A stretch of 64,000 bases of DNA, taken from the NCBI RefSeq assembly GCF_000423365.1, contig NZ_AUHV01000003.1, positions 124,001 to 188,000 of the forward strand, read 5' to 3'. Below the pieces are notes generated by a model, which saw only the letters and a program-made list of their open reading frames with translations, was not told the DNA's origin and did no database searches. Origin of the DNA: Maritalea myrionectae DSM 19524 (GTDB taxonomy: Bacteria; Pseudomonadota; Alphaproteobacteria; Rhizobiales; Devosiaceae). This document shows positions 8,939-17,504 of the stretch, one piece after another (the stretch's first letter is position 1; each line of letters begins with the position of its first letter). The position numbers were made by a program, and so were the translations under genes.

Positions 8939-9481
8939 ATTCAAGATAAGATCATTCTTGGCCTGTTGGCCTTCCAAGACGCCACATTATACGATCTGAA
9001 AAAGACGATGGAGCGGTCCACCACGATGTTTTACAACACATCGTTCGGCTCCATCCACCCGGCCTTGCAAAAGCTGGAGCGGGAAAATCTGGTCACGGTG
9101 CGGCAGGAGGCCAACGGCAAGCGCGTGCGCAAAATCTATGCGCGCACGGCAAAAGGCGCAAAGGTCTTTCAGGACTGGATCAGCGAACCTGTGGCCGTCT
9201 TCAAAACCAAAGACGAAAGCATGCTGCGCCTCTTCTATTTCGGCCACATCGAAGGCGACGTCGCCCCGCACATCCAGCTCTATATCGACGAAGCCGATCA
9301 ATGGATCGCCGCGCTGGAAACCATGCTCCACGCCCAAGACCTCTCAAAAGTCCCCGCCGAGTTCCAAAAAATGGCCTTCTTCCAACTCGCCACCATGCGC
9401 TACGGCCTCGATATCATCAAATTCAGCAAAAGCTGGTACCAGCAATTGCTGAAAGACTACAAAGCCCAAGGCTTCAAGTGA
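8939..9481 (+). CDS. PadR-family transcriptional regulator with unusual start
   Basis: The winged-helix pattern KIILGLLAFQDATLYDLKK ... NTSFGSIHPALQKLE, with an all-helical C-terminal dimerisation part, identifies a PadR regulator of about 180 residues. The first canonical start codon in frame is TTG at 8966, which would cut off most of the first DNA-binding helix. Family-like residues (QDKIILGLL) extend upstream to ATT at 8939, which has GAAGGG ten bases before it, so I place the start at this rare ATT; translation may also be coupled to the hydrolase stop at 8931-8933. It probably represses the hydrolase operon. Start uncertain; function class fairly sure. Confidence 0.75.
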   Translation: MQDKIILGLLAFQDATLYDLKKTMERSTTMFYNTSFGSIHPALQKLERENLVTVRQEANGKRVRKIYARTAKGAKVFQDWISEPVAVFKTKDESMLRLFYFGHIEGDVAPHIQLYIDEADQWIAALETMLHAQDLSKVPAEFQKMAFFQLATMRYGLDIIKFSKSWYQQLLKDYKAQGFK

Positions 9482-9512
9482 GAACTGTCGCCGTCAGACC
9501 AACCCCGCCCAC

Positions 9513-9702
9513 CGTCATTGCAAGACTTGATCTTGCAATCCATTTCACGACAAAGCTCGGTACGAAACAAATGCCTTTCCGCTTCGCCGACCCCACACAC
9601 CGTCATCCTCGGGCTTGACCCGGGGATCCAGACAGGAACAACCCAAGGCGCACAAAGCAAATAGAAGGCCACATCTGGATTCCCGCCTTCGCGGGAATGA
9701 CG
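9513..9702 (+). repeat. Three extragenic palindromes, two forming a convergent pair
   Basis: Copy 1 at 9513-9546 (TTGCAAGA/TCTTGCAA), copy 2 at 9601-9630 (CGTCATCCTCGGGCTTGACC... ending ATCCAG), and copy 3 at 9675-9702 in reverse orientation (CTGGATTCCCGCC... ending GAATGACG). Copies 2 and 3 face each other across 44 bases of non-coding sequence, the same outer ends that surround the GIY-YIG gene at 17.5 kb. Confidence 0.8.
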
Positions 9703-9717
9703 ACCGAAATGGCCGCG

Positions 9718-10266
9718 TCAGACATCCGTCACCCGTCGCGCCTTCACCTGCCGGATCAACTCCACCGCCTCCGCAGGTGGCTTCTGCTCCACCCGCAAAT
9801 AGTCCGATCCATCCTGATTGCGGGTCAGCATCCCCAGCCCAACCATCATCCGGCGCAATAACGCCGCATCGCCAAAGCTGTGCACCTGATCCAGCCGCGC
9901 ATTCACCTCACGCTCATGCAAATGTTCCCCTTTGGGCAGGGCCGCCCAAAACAGCCAGATGCAATTCTCCTGCACCCGCTGTCGCGAGGGCCAACGGTGC
10001 ATCACACCCGCAGCATCAATATGCTGCAAACAGCGCGACACCATCGCATGATCAATCTGCGCAGCCTCCGCGCCATCAGCCATTTTCTGGCCCGACTTAT
10101 GCGCCGCCCGCATATGTTGGAAGTTGCGAAACCCCGCCGCACGCGCCAGCATATTCATCAAGCTGAGATGGCTCGGCACCGCCTCATCCTGGCTCAATTG
10201 CTTGGCTAAACTGCGAGAAAATTGAGAAATATCCGCTGCATAAAGCGGAATAGATTGCTTTGTCAT
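9718..10266 (-). CDS. DUF2087-domain protein
   Basis: A 182-residue soluble protein whose C-terminal ~80 residues match the DUF2087 pattern: FWAALPKGEHLHEREVNARL, then FGDAALLRRMMVGLGMLTRN and a YLRVE end. The N-terminal ~65 residues are helical (SQFSRSLAKQLSQDE...) and may be a DNA-binding or adaptor part. DUF2087 occurs fused to HTH domains in regulators, so a regulatory role is possible but unproven. It is a single-gene unit with AGGA upstream of the ATG, flanked by palindromes on its downstream side. Confidence 0.75.
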   Translation of the reverse strand: MTKQSIPLYAADISQFSRSLAKQLSQDEAVPSHLSLMNMLARAAGFRNFQHMRAAHKSGQKMADGAEAAQIDHAMVSRCLQHIDAAGVMHRWPSRQRVQENCIWLFWAALPKGEHLHEREVNARLDQVHSFGDAALLRRMMVGLGMLTRNQDGSDYLRVEQKPPAEAVELIRQVKARRVTDV

Positions 10267-10581
10267 TTTACATTCCTAGCTGCCGCATCGAATGTCGTTG
10301 GTCGCTGACTTAACGACGCGGCATTGAATATAAAACCCAAATGCATTGCGTGAATTAAAGCAGATTTAGCACTCCAAACCCGGAGCAGCGACGCCTTGGT
10401 GTTCTGCCAACCATGATTTCTTCATATTCAATTACCGACGAAAACTCAATAACCAGTAGGATTGAAATTGGAATGTTAATAATTGCCGCATGACGCTCGC
10501 CCATCAGTCAACATTTTATTGACTGAATTTCAACGAGGACATATTTCTTGCAATAATTACAACAATTACTCCGGATATTTG
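10267..10581. other. Intergenic gap, AT-rich, no gene seen
   Basis: The 315 bases between the divergent DUF2087 gene and the small membrane protein become AT-rich from about 10320. No convincing gene or strong hairpin is visible. It presumably holds the two divergent promoters. Confidence 0.5.
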
Positions 10582-11049
10582 ATGACTTTTGATTTTAGTC
10601 TAAAGCGATTTTTATTGGTTTATTTCTTGGTGTTTTCGGCGCTTTGTTTTGCATCATATTTAATGACATTTTCTGCACTAAAAACGATTACCGCAGTAAA
10701 CTACCTTCTCTTAATCGCCGCAGCAGCTGCTGCATTTGACACTGGCTACCGCTGGATTAATTCAAAAAGTTCGCCTATAGATAGTGACAGCTGGACGCAG
10801 GCGAAAAAGATGACTTTAGTCGAGATTTTTGCGTCCCTTCCTGTCATGGCCATACAGTTATTATTGTTTCTAATCCTAACTGGTCCGCACGAAATCAGCG
10901 GCTTTTCACCTATTTACGCCATTGTTGGCATTATACTCGCGGCACTTAGCCTAGCTTTTTTCTATCTGATCAGCATGGCCGCGAAACGTTTTAGCTTTAA
11001 ACAAGGTGCTAAGTTTGCACACTCTCGCCGCACAGGCCAAAACAAGTGA
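10582..11049 (+). CDS. Small four-helix membrane protein, unknown function
   Basis: A 155-residue protein with four predicted membrane helices at about residues 8-28, 33-51, 80-102 and 110-133. The segment AAAAAFDTGYRWINSKSSPIDSDSW between helices two and three resembles the small uncharacterised ABZJ_00895 family, but I am not sure of this. The ATG at 10582 is chosen because the hydrophobic core starts soon after and GGA lies seven bases upstream; the open frame extends further back without support. The gene and its upstream region are clearly AT-richer than the GC-rich ycjX that follows, which suggests acquisition by transfer. Confidence 0.6.
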   Translation: MTFDFSLKRFLLVYFLVFSALCFASYLMTFSALKTITAVNYLLLIAAAAAAFDTGYRWINSKSSPIDSDSWTQAKKMTLVEIFASLPVMAIQLLLFLILTGPHEISGFSPIYAIVGIILAALSLAFFYLISMAAKRFSFKQGAKFAHSRRTGQNK

Positions 11050-11140
11050 ATCAAATCACGAAGCTTTACGCCCAACCCCTTGCCCCATAAAATAAAATCC
11101 CTACCTTAAGGGGAGCATTTGAGTTGAGGAATCCTGCCTG

Positions 11141-12586
11141 ATGGCCAATTGGACCGATGAGACCCGCATCGCCCTGGATAATATGCGCGACAGCGTCACC
11201 GGTCTGTTTGTGCCCACCATTCGGCTGGGCGTTACGGGCCTGTCCCGCGCGGGCAAAACCGTGTTCATCACCTCGATGATTCAAAATCTGATCGAGGGCG
11301 ACAATCTCTCCCTGTTCGGGCCACTGGCTGAGGGGCGGCTGATTGGCGCGCAGCTCAGTCCGCACCCCAATGCCGCCATGCCGCGCTTTGCTTATGAGGA
11401 GCATTTGAAAGCCCTCAAAGGCGAAGATCGCCACTGGCCACAATCCACACGGCAGATTTCGCAAGTGCGGCTGACGCTCAAATTCCAGCCCGATCATTGG
11501 GCCACCGCTTGGGCAGGACCGCGCGAAGTGCATCTGGATATTGTTGATTATCCCGGCGAGTGGCTGCTCGATTTGCCCCTACTCGACAAAAACTATCGCG
11601 AATGGTCGGACGATGCGTTGCAAAAGGCACACGCCCCTGCCCGCGCCAATATCGCTGAATCCTGGCTCAATCTCACCTTGAAGGCAGATGCCTCTGCCCC
11701 GCTGGATGAAGAGCTGGCCACGCGCCTCTCCAACGCCTTTAAAGCCTATTTGCAGGCCTGCCGCGCTGATGAACATGCCTTGAGCGCCCTGCCGCCCGGC
11801 CGCTTCCTGATGCCCGGCGATATGGAAGGCTCCCCCGCCCTCACCTTTGCGCCACTGCCCGCGCCGGACGCCACGCCGAAAAGCGACAGCCTTTATGCGC
11901 AAATGGAGCGCCGCTACGAGGCTTACAAAAACATCGTGGTGCGCCCCTTCTTCCGCGATCATTTCGCGCGGCTCGACCGTCAGATCATTCTGGTCGACGC
12001 CCTCACCGCGCTCAATGCCGGCAGCGACGCGGTGACGGATTTGGAAAAAGCCCTCGGCGAAATTTTGATCTGTTTTAAAACCGGCAACAATCCGCTGTGG
12101 ACCAGCTTTTTCTCCACCCATATCGACAAGATTCTGTTTGCCGCCACCAAGGCAGACCATATGCCCCACACCAATCATGATCGGTTGGGCGAAGTGTTGG
12201 GCCTGCTGGTCAAAGGTGCGCGCCAACGCGCCCATTATCAGGGGGCCGAAACCCAATCCATGGCCCTCGCCGCCATCCGCGCCACCCATGAGGGGGAAGT
12301 GGAACACGAAGGCAAAATGCTCAAAACCATCATCGGCACGCCGCAAAAGGGCGAAAGCCTGGGTGACAAAACCTATGACGGCACCAGCGAAATCGCTCTA
12401 TACCCCGGCAACTTACCGGAAAACCCGGAATCAATTTTTGAGGACGAGCAAAGCTATAAGGGCAAGCTCAAATTCCTCCGCTTCCGCCCGCCCGTGCTCG
12501 ACAATGCCACCCGGCAAAAATCCGGCCTGCCCCACATCCGGCTGGACCGCGCGCTCGATTTCCTCTTGGGAGATAAATTGCAATGA
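11141..12586 (+). CDS. ycjX: YcjX-family P-loop GTPase
   Basis: A 481-residue protein of the YcjX family, conserved stress-associated nucleotide-binding proteins. The P-loop GLSRAGKT is at residues 33-40 and the sequence VDYPGEWLLDLPLL supplies the switch/Walker B region. The family is co-regulated with phage-shock genes in enterobacteria; in alphaproteobacteria it pairs with the YcjF/DUF697 membrane protein, as here, where the stop overlaps the next start as ATGA. No psp genes are visible. The biochemical target is unknown. Confidence 0.88.
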   Translation: MANWTDETRIALDNMRDSVTGLFVPTIRLGVTGLSRAGKTVFITSMIQNLIEGDNLSLFGPLAEGRLIGAQLSPHPNAAMPRFAYEEHLKALKGEDRHWPQSTRQISQVRLTLKFQPDHWATAWAGPREVHLDIVDYPGEWLLDLPLLDKNYREWSDDALQKAHAPARANIAESWLNLTLKADASAPLDEELATRLSNAFKAYLQACRADEHALSALPPGRFLMPGDMEGSPALTFAPLPAPDATPKSDSLYAQMERRYEAYKNIVVRPFFRDHFARLDRQIILVDALTALNAGSDAVTDLEKALGEILICFKTGNNPLWTSFFSTHIDKILFAATKADHMPHTNHDRLGEVLGLLVKGARQRAHYQGAETQSMALAAIRATHEGEVEHEGKMLKTIIGTPQKGESLGDKTYDGTSEIALYPGNLPENPESIFEDEQSYKGKLKFLRFRPPVLDNATRQKSGLPHIRLDRALDFLLGDKLQ

Positions 12587-13605
12587 CCGATCCGTTCGCC
12601 GTCGATCTCTCCCCCAAGGACGAGAAGAAAAAGCCCGAAACAGACGAGATTGGCCCGCTGGCCTTTGAGGTCGATCAGGCCATCAATGTCAGCACCGAGA
12701 TTGAGCCGGAGGCAGATCTCGCCACCGCGCCAAAACGTTCCTTTTGGCCGCGCCTGTTCTGGGGAAGCCTCAGCCTGCTGATCACCCTCGGCATCGGCCT
12801 GGCGCTCGAGCGGCTGGTGCGCGATCTGTTCAGCGCTTATCCGGCCCTCGGCTATGTCGGCCTCGGCCTTGTCGCGCTGATGGTGGTCGCCCTGTTGGGC
12901 CTCATCATCCGCGAATTTCTCGGCCTCCGCCGCCTCAAAACCCTCGCCAAGCTGAAGCACGAGGCCAGCGCCGCCCACAGTGGCAAAAACCTGCCCGAGG
13001 CGCAAAAGGCGGTGGAGCAACTCCGCGCCCTTTATGACGGCAACCCAGCCATGGCCCGGCAATTGGCCGAGTTTGACCGCCACGCCAAAGACATTCTGGA
13101 TGGCGACCAATTGCTTGAATTTGCCGAGCGCACCCTGCTCGTCCCGCTCGATCAAAAGGCCAAAGCCATCATCGCCAATTCCGCCCAGCGCATTTCGCTG
13201 GTCACCGCCGTCAGCCCCCGCGCCTTTTTTGACATTATGTTCGTGCTCTATGAAGCCGCGCGCCTCACCCGCCGCATCGCCCAGCTCTATGGCGCCCGCC
13301 CTTCCTTTTTCGGCTTTATTGAAATGTCGAAATCGGTGATGGCCCATCTGGCGCTCACGGGCGGCGTCGCCCTGGGCGACAGCGTGGTGCAGCAATTGCT
13401 GGGCCACGGCCTCGCCGCCCGCCTGTCCGCCAAGCTCGGGGAAGGGGTGATCAACGGGTTGATGACCGTGCGCGTCGGCATCGCCGCCATCGCCGTGATC
13501 CGCCCGCTGCCCTATATGCTGAAAAAAGGCCCCGCGGTCAGCGATTTCCTCCCCGCCCTCACCAGGCTGGCGAAAGATCAGGATCAAACCGAAAACGCGT
13601 CCTAA
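12583..13605 (+). CDS. ycjF: YcjF/TIGR01620 family membrane protein (DUF697)
   Basis: A 340-residue inner-membrane protein. An acidic N-terminal cytoplasmic stretch (DLSPKDEKKKPETDEIG) precedes two membrane helices at about residues 55-75 and 88-110, then a cytoplasmic region and a C-terminal hydrophobic segment with TVRVGIAAIAVIRPLPYM. This is the usual layout of YcjF/DUF697 proteins. It overlaps ycjX by four bases and is translationally coupled to it, so the products probably work together. Its stop codon overlaps that of the convergent DUF899 gene by four bases. Confidence 0.85.
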   Translation: MTDPFAVDLSPKDEKKKPETDEIGPLAFEVDQAINVSTEIEPEADLATAPKRSFWPRLFWGSLSLLITLGIGLALERLVRDLFSAYPALGYVGLGLVALMVVALLGLIIREFLGLRRLKTLAKLKHEASAAHSGKNLPEAQKAVEQLRALYDGNPAMARQLAEFDRHAKDILDGDQLLEFAERTLLVPLDQKAKAIIANSAQRISLVTAVSPRAFFDIMFVLYEAARLTRRIAQLYGARPSFFGFIEMSKSVMAHLALTGGVALGDSVVQQLLGHGLAARLSAKLGEGVINGLMTVRVGIAAIAVIRPLPYMLKKGPAVSDFLPALTRLAKDQDQTENAS

Positions 13606-14294
13606 GCGCCATATTCATCCCGTCGGCGCACCCACGCCATCGTATAATCCAACTCGGCTTCGTCACGCCCCTTTGGCGCCATATCGAGATAGGCATAAAC
13701 GCTGTTCACGGGCTCAACGCCACGGCCAAATGTTGAATAGGTGTGGTAGATGCCCTCATCGTCTTTGTAAAAAGCGCTAATCCCCGGCCGCTCGCCCACA
13801 AGGTCAGGTGCCGGACGATAATTATACTGCTTATCCGGCTGCGCTTCCTCAAACGACACGCCAAAATCAAAGTTAAACGGGCTGCTGGCCGCAGAGACCC
13901 AATCGAAACGCCATCCCATCCGCTTTCGATAAGCCTGCAACCGATCCAACGGCCCGCGCGACACCACTTTGAACGCCACATTGCGCGCCGCAAAATGCGC
14001 GTCATTGCCATCAAAGCTATCGGCCCAAAAGGAACAACTCGGGCAACCGGCTTCCCAGTCCGGCCCATACATAAAATGATAGATCAACAACTGATCATGC
14101 GGCCCAAACAAATCCTCCAATCGCTCCGGTCCCCGCACCGTTTCAAACGCATAATCCTTATCCAGTTTGACAAAGGGCAGTTTGCGCCGTGCTGCCGCCA
14201 CCTCATCCTGAAGCCGCATCAACTCTTTCTCCCGCGCCAATAATTCTTGTCGCGCCTTCAACCATTCCTGGCGTTCCACAACTCGCTTGTCCAT
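13602..14294 (-). CDS. DUF899 thioredoxin-like protein
   Basis: A 230-residue DUF899 protein: an N-terminal helical hairpin (EWLKARQELLAREKELMRLQDEV), then a thioredoxin-like fold with LIYHFMYGPDWEAGCPSCSFWAD, where the Cys-Pro-Ser-Cys pair occupies the redox-active position, and the conserved end FGRGVEPVNSVYAYLDMAPKGRDE. The family is often annotated as dithiol-disulfide oxidoreductase-like, but the substrate is unknown. It is a stand-alone gene, tail to tail with ycjF, with AGGAC upstream of the start. Confidence 0.85.
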   Translation of the reverse strand: MDKRVVERQEWLKARQELLAREKELMRLQDEVAAARRKLPFVKLDKDYAFETVRGPERLEDLFGPHDQLLIYHFMYGPDWEAGCPSCSFWADSFDGNDAHFAARNVAFKVVSRGPLDRLQAYRKRMGWRFDWVSAASSPFNFDFGVSFEEAQPDKQYNYRPAPDLVGERPGISAFYKDDEGIYHTYSTFGRGVEPVNSVYAYLDMAPKGRDEAELDYTMAWVRRRDEYGA

Positions 14295-14412
14295 AAGAAG
14301 TCCTCCGACCTAAGTGTGCATACCTTATAGGTCGCTTGGCAAATCGCAATTTCGACACAAGGTGACGACTTTTGCGCTTGACTGGTTGGACCAGTCCGCC
14401 TACTCCAAATCA

Positions 14413-15618
14413 ATGAGCATCTTTGTCAAGCATCGCGCCTTTTTGCGCTCGCCCTATTTTATGCTGATCCTCATGGCCATCGCCATGCAGTTCAGCTTTG
14501 CCGCATGGCAAAATTTCCTCAACAATTTCGCCCACGATAAGGCCGCCTTCACCGGCGCCAATATGGGCTTGCTGCAATCTATTCGGGAAATTCCGGGCTT
14601 TCTCGCCTTCACCGCGGTGTTTGTGTTGCTCCTTTTGCGCGAGCAAACCTTTGCCCTGATCTCGCTCGCCCTCCTCGGGCTAGGCGTTGCCGTCACCGGC
14701 TATTTCCCCACGCTGACGGGCCTGTTGATCACCACCTTCATCATGTCCGTGGGCTTTCATTATTATGAGACGATGAACCAGTCTTTGCAGCTGCAATGGC
14801 TGCCCAAGGCAACCGCGCCACGCCAATTGGGCGTTATTCTCGCAGTTGGCTCGTTCGGGCAATTGATGGTGTTCGGCTTGATCATCTGGCTCTATCAATG
14901 GGCCAAACTGCCTTATACAGCCTTGTTCGCCATTTTCGGCGGCCTCACGCTGGCGCTGGTGGCCTTTATGGTCTTTTGGTTCCCGCAATTTAAGGAAGAC
15001 GTGCCGCAGATCAAAAAGATCGTGCTGCGCAAACGCTATTGGCTTTATTACGCACTCACCTTCATGTCCGGCGCCCGCCGCCAAATCTTTGTGGTGTTCG
15101 CCGCCTGGATGATGGTGGAAAAATTCGGCTTTGAGGTGCACGAGGTCTCCATCCTCTTCCTCATCAATGTGGCGTTCAACATGTATTTCGCGCCCAAAAT
15201 CGGCGCCGCCATCATCCGCTTTGGCGAACGCACCGCCCTCACCATTGAATATATCGGCCTGATCTTGGTGTTCACCGCCTATGCGTTCGTGAATGACCCT
15301 ATCCTCGGCGCCAGCCTTTATGTGATCGACCATTTCTTCTTCGCACTGGCCATTGCGCTGAAAACCTATTTCCAAAAAATCGCCGACCCCCGCGACATGG
15401 CCCCCACCGCCTCCGTCGCCTTCACCATCAACCACATCGCCGCCGTGGTCATCCCGGTGGTGTTTGGACTCATCTGGATTACCAACCCTGCGGCGGTGTT
15501 CTTAGCGGGTGCGGGCTTCGCGTTTATCTCGCTGTTGTTGGCAAGATTAATACCGCGCCATCCGATGGAAGGGCACGAGACGGTGTTGGGGAAGAAGGCA
15601 GTTGTTGTTGGGGAGTAG
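14413..15618 (+). CDS. Major facilitator superfamily transporter
   Basis: A 401-residue integral membrane protein with about 12 hydrophobic helices in two halves and a basic loop (FPQFKEDVPQIKKIVLRKR) between helices six and seven, the typical MFS topology. The ATG at 14413 is preferred because the first helix follows at about residue 14; the longer frame adds 33 polar residues. Neither start has a strong ribosome site. No substrate can be assigned. The gene ends seven bases before the stop codon of the convergent reverse transcriptase, so this is one edge of that AT-rich insert. Confidence 0.82.
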   Translation: MSIFVKHRAFLRSPYFMLILMAIAMQFSFAAWQNFLNNFAHDKAAFTGANMGLLQSIREIPGFLAFTAVFVLLLLREQTFALISLALLGLGVAVTGYFPTLTGLLITTFIMSVGFHYYETMNQSLQLQWLPKATAPRQLGVILAVGSFGQLMVFGLIIWLYQWAKLPYTALFAIFGGLTLALVAFMVFWFPQFKEDVPQIKKIVLRKRYWLYYALTFMSGARRQIFVVFAAWMMVEKFGFEVHEVSILFLINVAFNMYFAPKIGAAIIRFGERTALTIEYIGLILVFTAYAFVNDPILGASLYVIDHFFFALAIALKTYFQKIADPRDMAPTASVAFTINHIAAVVIPVVFGLIWITNPAAVFLAGAGFAFISLLLARLIPRHPMEGHETVLGKKAVVVGE

Positions 15619-15624
15619 CTAGCG

Positions 15625-17208
15625 TCAATCGTTTAAGCTACCAACAACTTCGTCAAACTTTTCATGTTTAGATATTACCCAGTCACAATATAGCTTTTTG
15701 ATATCCGAGAGACTACCAGACAATCTCGATTTTGCTGCTCTAATCCAGATTTCAAATTCATCTTTCGGCAAACAAGATGCACCCAGCAACAAAGCATTTA
15801 GCTCAAATTCTGAAAACTGACTAATCTTGGTTTTGTTTTGCCTAAAATAGGCGACATTATTAATAGAAGCTTGCGCAAGAATAATTTGCCGACCATCTAG
15901 CTCTGTGAGACGTTCGACATGACGGAGTTTTCTTGGTGTTGTTGGTATAATCTTCCGGATGTACAACTCGATCAGCCATGCCCTGATGGCGGGAACACTG
16001 TGTCCTGCGCCGCTGGAAAGACATTTCAGAACTTCGTCGCCAAATCGAAACTCTTCAAAGTTCACTTTGTCCTTTAGAGCATCAAACAACAGGACAATAT
16101 CGCGTATAAAAGAAAGAAGATGCTCAAAGTTTTCTACAATGTATTCAACGCAATCCGCGCGCTCAGTTAGTCTTAATGCACGAAATATTGCCCTAATTTT
16201 CCCAAAGTCCCATTGCTCCCTTTCAAGTTGCTCTTCAAGCATACCAACCAAGTTCAATGCTCTAAGTTGTTCCAACTCCTCTTCACTTGGCTCATCTTCA
16301 TCGAAGTAGATCGAACGCACAAGAATATTGAATGCATCCTGCTCGGCCTTTTCAAAAGTATCAGTGGCTTCCTCCTCCAGAAACGTTCGGTACTCTTCGC
16401 GATCAAGAACGCGAGTTTTCTGCGCATTCAAAGTCAAACCTTCTGATGCCAAAGTCTCTGCAACAACTGCTAGTACCGAATAAGGGTCTTCGTCCTCCTC
16501 GATGTAAATTCTCATATCATCGACAAATCTCGTATAGGGATATTCCTCCGATAATATATGATGATCGAAATCGGTTAATACCGCTTCAGCAATGAGCCTT
16601 GATGCGGTGCAACCAACTGGAATACCATAACTTTGCTTGGCTCGAATTGCCTTTATAACTCTTTCTATTAGATTTATCACTTTTTGATTGGGAGAGGCGG
16701 TTCGAAGCACATTCTCAATTCGATGAAAATAAATTCGTTGATAAAAATCCGCTATGTCTGTGAAGATTACTTGGTCAAATGTTGAGTCGGCTTCATAATC
16801 AATTTGCCATTCAATCCAATCTTTGAAGGTATGACCGACCTCAAAAATAGATCCATCCCCTTGGTCTTTAAATCTGTAGGCAAATGGACCGAAGTCACTA
16901 TCTGACACTTTAAGCTGTTCAAGTTCAGCACCGACTTCAATAACCGCCGCAGTAAAAAAAATTGTGTCAAGATATGGCAACTGATGGGCCACCCGAAACC
17001 CATATCGGCTCTTTGGTGCCAATACTTCAACTGAGCCCGTTGGTGAAAAAGAGTTTAAATCTATTTGCTGTATTTTCTCTACTAACTCATCCCGCATATC
17101 AGAAAAAAATCGTAGTTCGATTAGATGCGGAAAGATATCGGTATCTCCAAATCTAACTAGATGATCTATCGCTGACTCAACAGCCTGCTTACTTAAATGT
17201 GCACTCAA
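15625..17208 (-). CDS. Defence-type reverse transcriptase (Abi/UG group)
   Basis: A 527-residue protein. The start is taken as TTG at 17208, which has GGAGAG five bases upstream; the open frame extends 24 residues further without support. Residues 21-27 are GDTDIFP, followed by the reverse-transcriptase core: motif A DIADFYQRIY (151-160), motif B GIPVGCTASR (195-204), motif C FVDD (228-231, the YxDD catalytic site) and motif D LNAQKT (260-265). There is no maturase X domain, HNH nuclease or retron-type VTG motif, so neither a group II intron protein nor a retron fits. The C-terminal ~250 residues are helical. The features match phage-defence RTs; the subtype is not assigned. It is AT-richer than its neighbours. 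Confidence 0.8.
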   Translation of the reverse strand: MSAHLSKQAVESAIDHLVRFGDTDIFPHLIELRFFSDMRDELVEKIQQIDLNSFSPTGSVEVLAPKSRYGFRVAHQLPYLDTIFFTAAVIEVGAELEQLKVSDSDFGPFAYRFKDQGDGSIFEVGHTFKDWIEWQIDYEADSTFDQVIFTDIADFYQRIYFHRIENVLRTASPNQKVINLIERVIKAIRAKQSYGIPVGCTASRLIAEAVLTDFDHHILSEEYPYTRFVDDMRIYIEEDEDPYSVLAVVAETLASEGLTLNAQKTRVLDREEYRTFLEEEATDTFEKAEQDAFNILVRSIYFDEDEPSEEELEQLRALNLVGMLEEQLEREQWDFGKIRAIFRALRLTERADCVEYIVENFEHLLSFIRDIVLLFDALKDKVNFEEFRFGDEVLKCLSSGAGHSVPAIRAWLIELYIRKIIPTTPRKLRHVERLTELDGRQIILAQASINNVAYFRQNKTKISQFSEFELNALLLGASCLPKDEFEIWIRAAKSRLSGSLSDIKKLYCDWVISKHEKFDEVVGSLND

Positions 17209-17295
17209 GAACACTCTCCAAAACTTCTTTATGCCAATAGATTTTTGTTTAAAATCCGAAGTGTAAAACACTATCACCAATAGCGCCAGTCAAGC

Positions 17296-17345
17296 CCGAA
17301 TTGGAATGACTTTTATGATGAGGTGTGCCGAAAGTCCCACCTGGA
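17296..17345 (+). pseudogene. Remnant of the 3' end of a second GIY-YIG nuclease gene
   Basis: Translation in frame from 17296 gives PNWNDFYDEVC, matching the end of the intact GIY-YIG protein (PNWTDLYDVVC). DNA similarity continues past the stop position into TCCCACCTGG and the adjacent palindrome, alongside 17773-17820. Nothing upstream of 17296 resembles the rest of the nuclease, so the copy is cut off about 90 bases before the reverse-transcriptase start on the other strand. Confidence 0.7.
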
Positions 17346-17504
17346 TTCCCGCCTTCGCGGGAATGACGGTAGTGGGTGGCGCGGGGGCTGGGGAAAGCAA
17401 CCAGTGCGCGCGGCCGTTGCGACAATTGTGCCAAATAGGCAGCGTTGGTGGTTGCGGGAACCCTTCCCTCTCCCGTCATCCTCGGGCTTGACCCGGGGAT
17501 CCAG
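17341..17504 (+). repeat. Two extragenic palindromes flanking the space before the GIY-YIG gene
   Basis: Copy at 17341-17368 in reverse orientation (CTGGATTCCCGCCTTCGCGG... GAATGACG), directly after the GIY-YIG remnant, and copy at 17474-17504 in forward orientation (CGTCATCCTCGGGCTTGACC... ATCCAG), ending 18 bases before the intact GIY-YIG ATG. Each is identical or nearly so to its counterpart at 9601-9702. Confidence 0.8.

Noticed and set aside
15625-17208. RT considered as a group II intron protein or retron
   Set aside because: No maturase or HNH domain follows the RT core, no retron VTG motif or adjacent msr/msd-like structure was seen, and the GDTDIFP N-terminus fits the Abi/UG group better.
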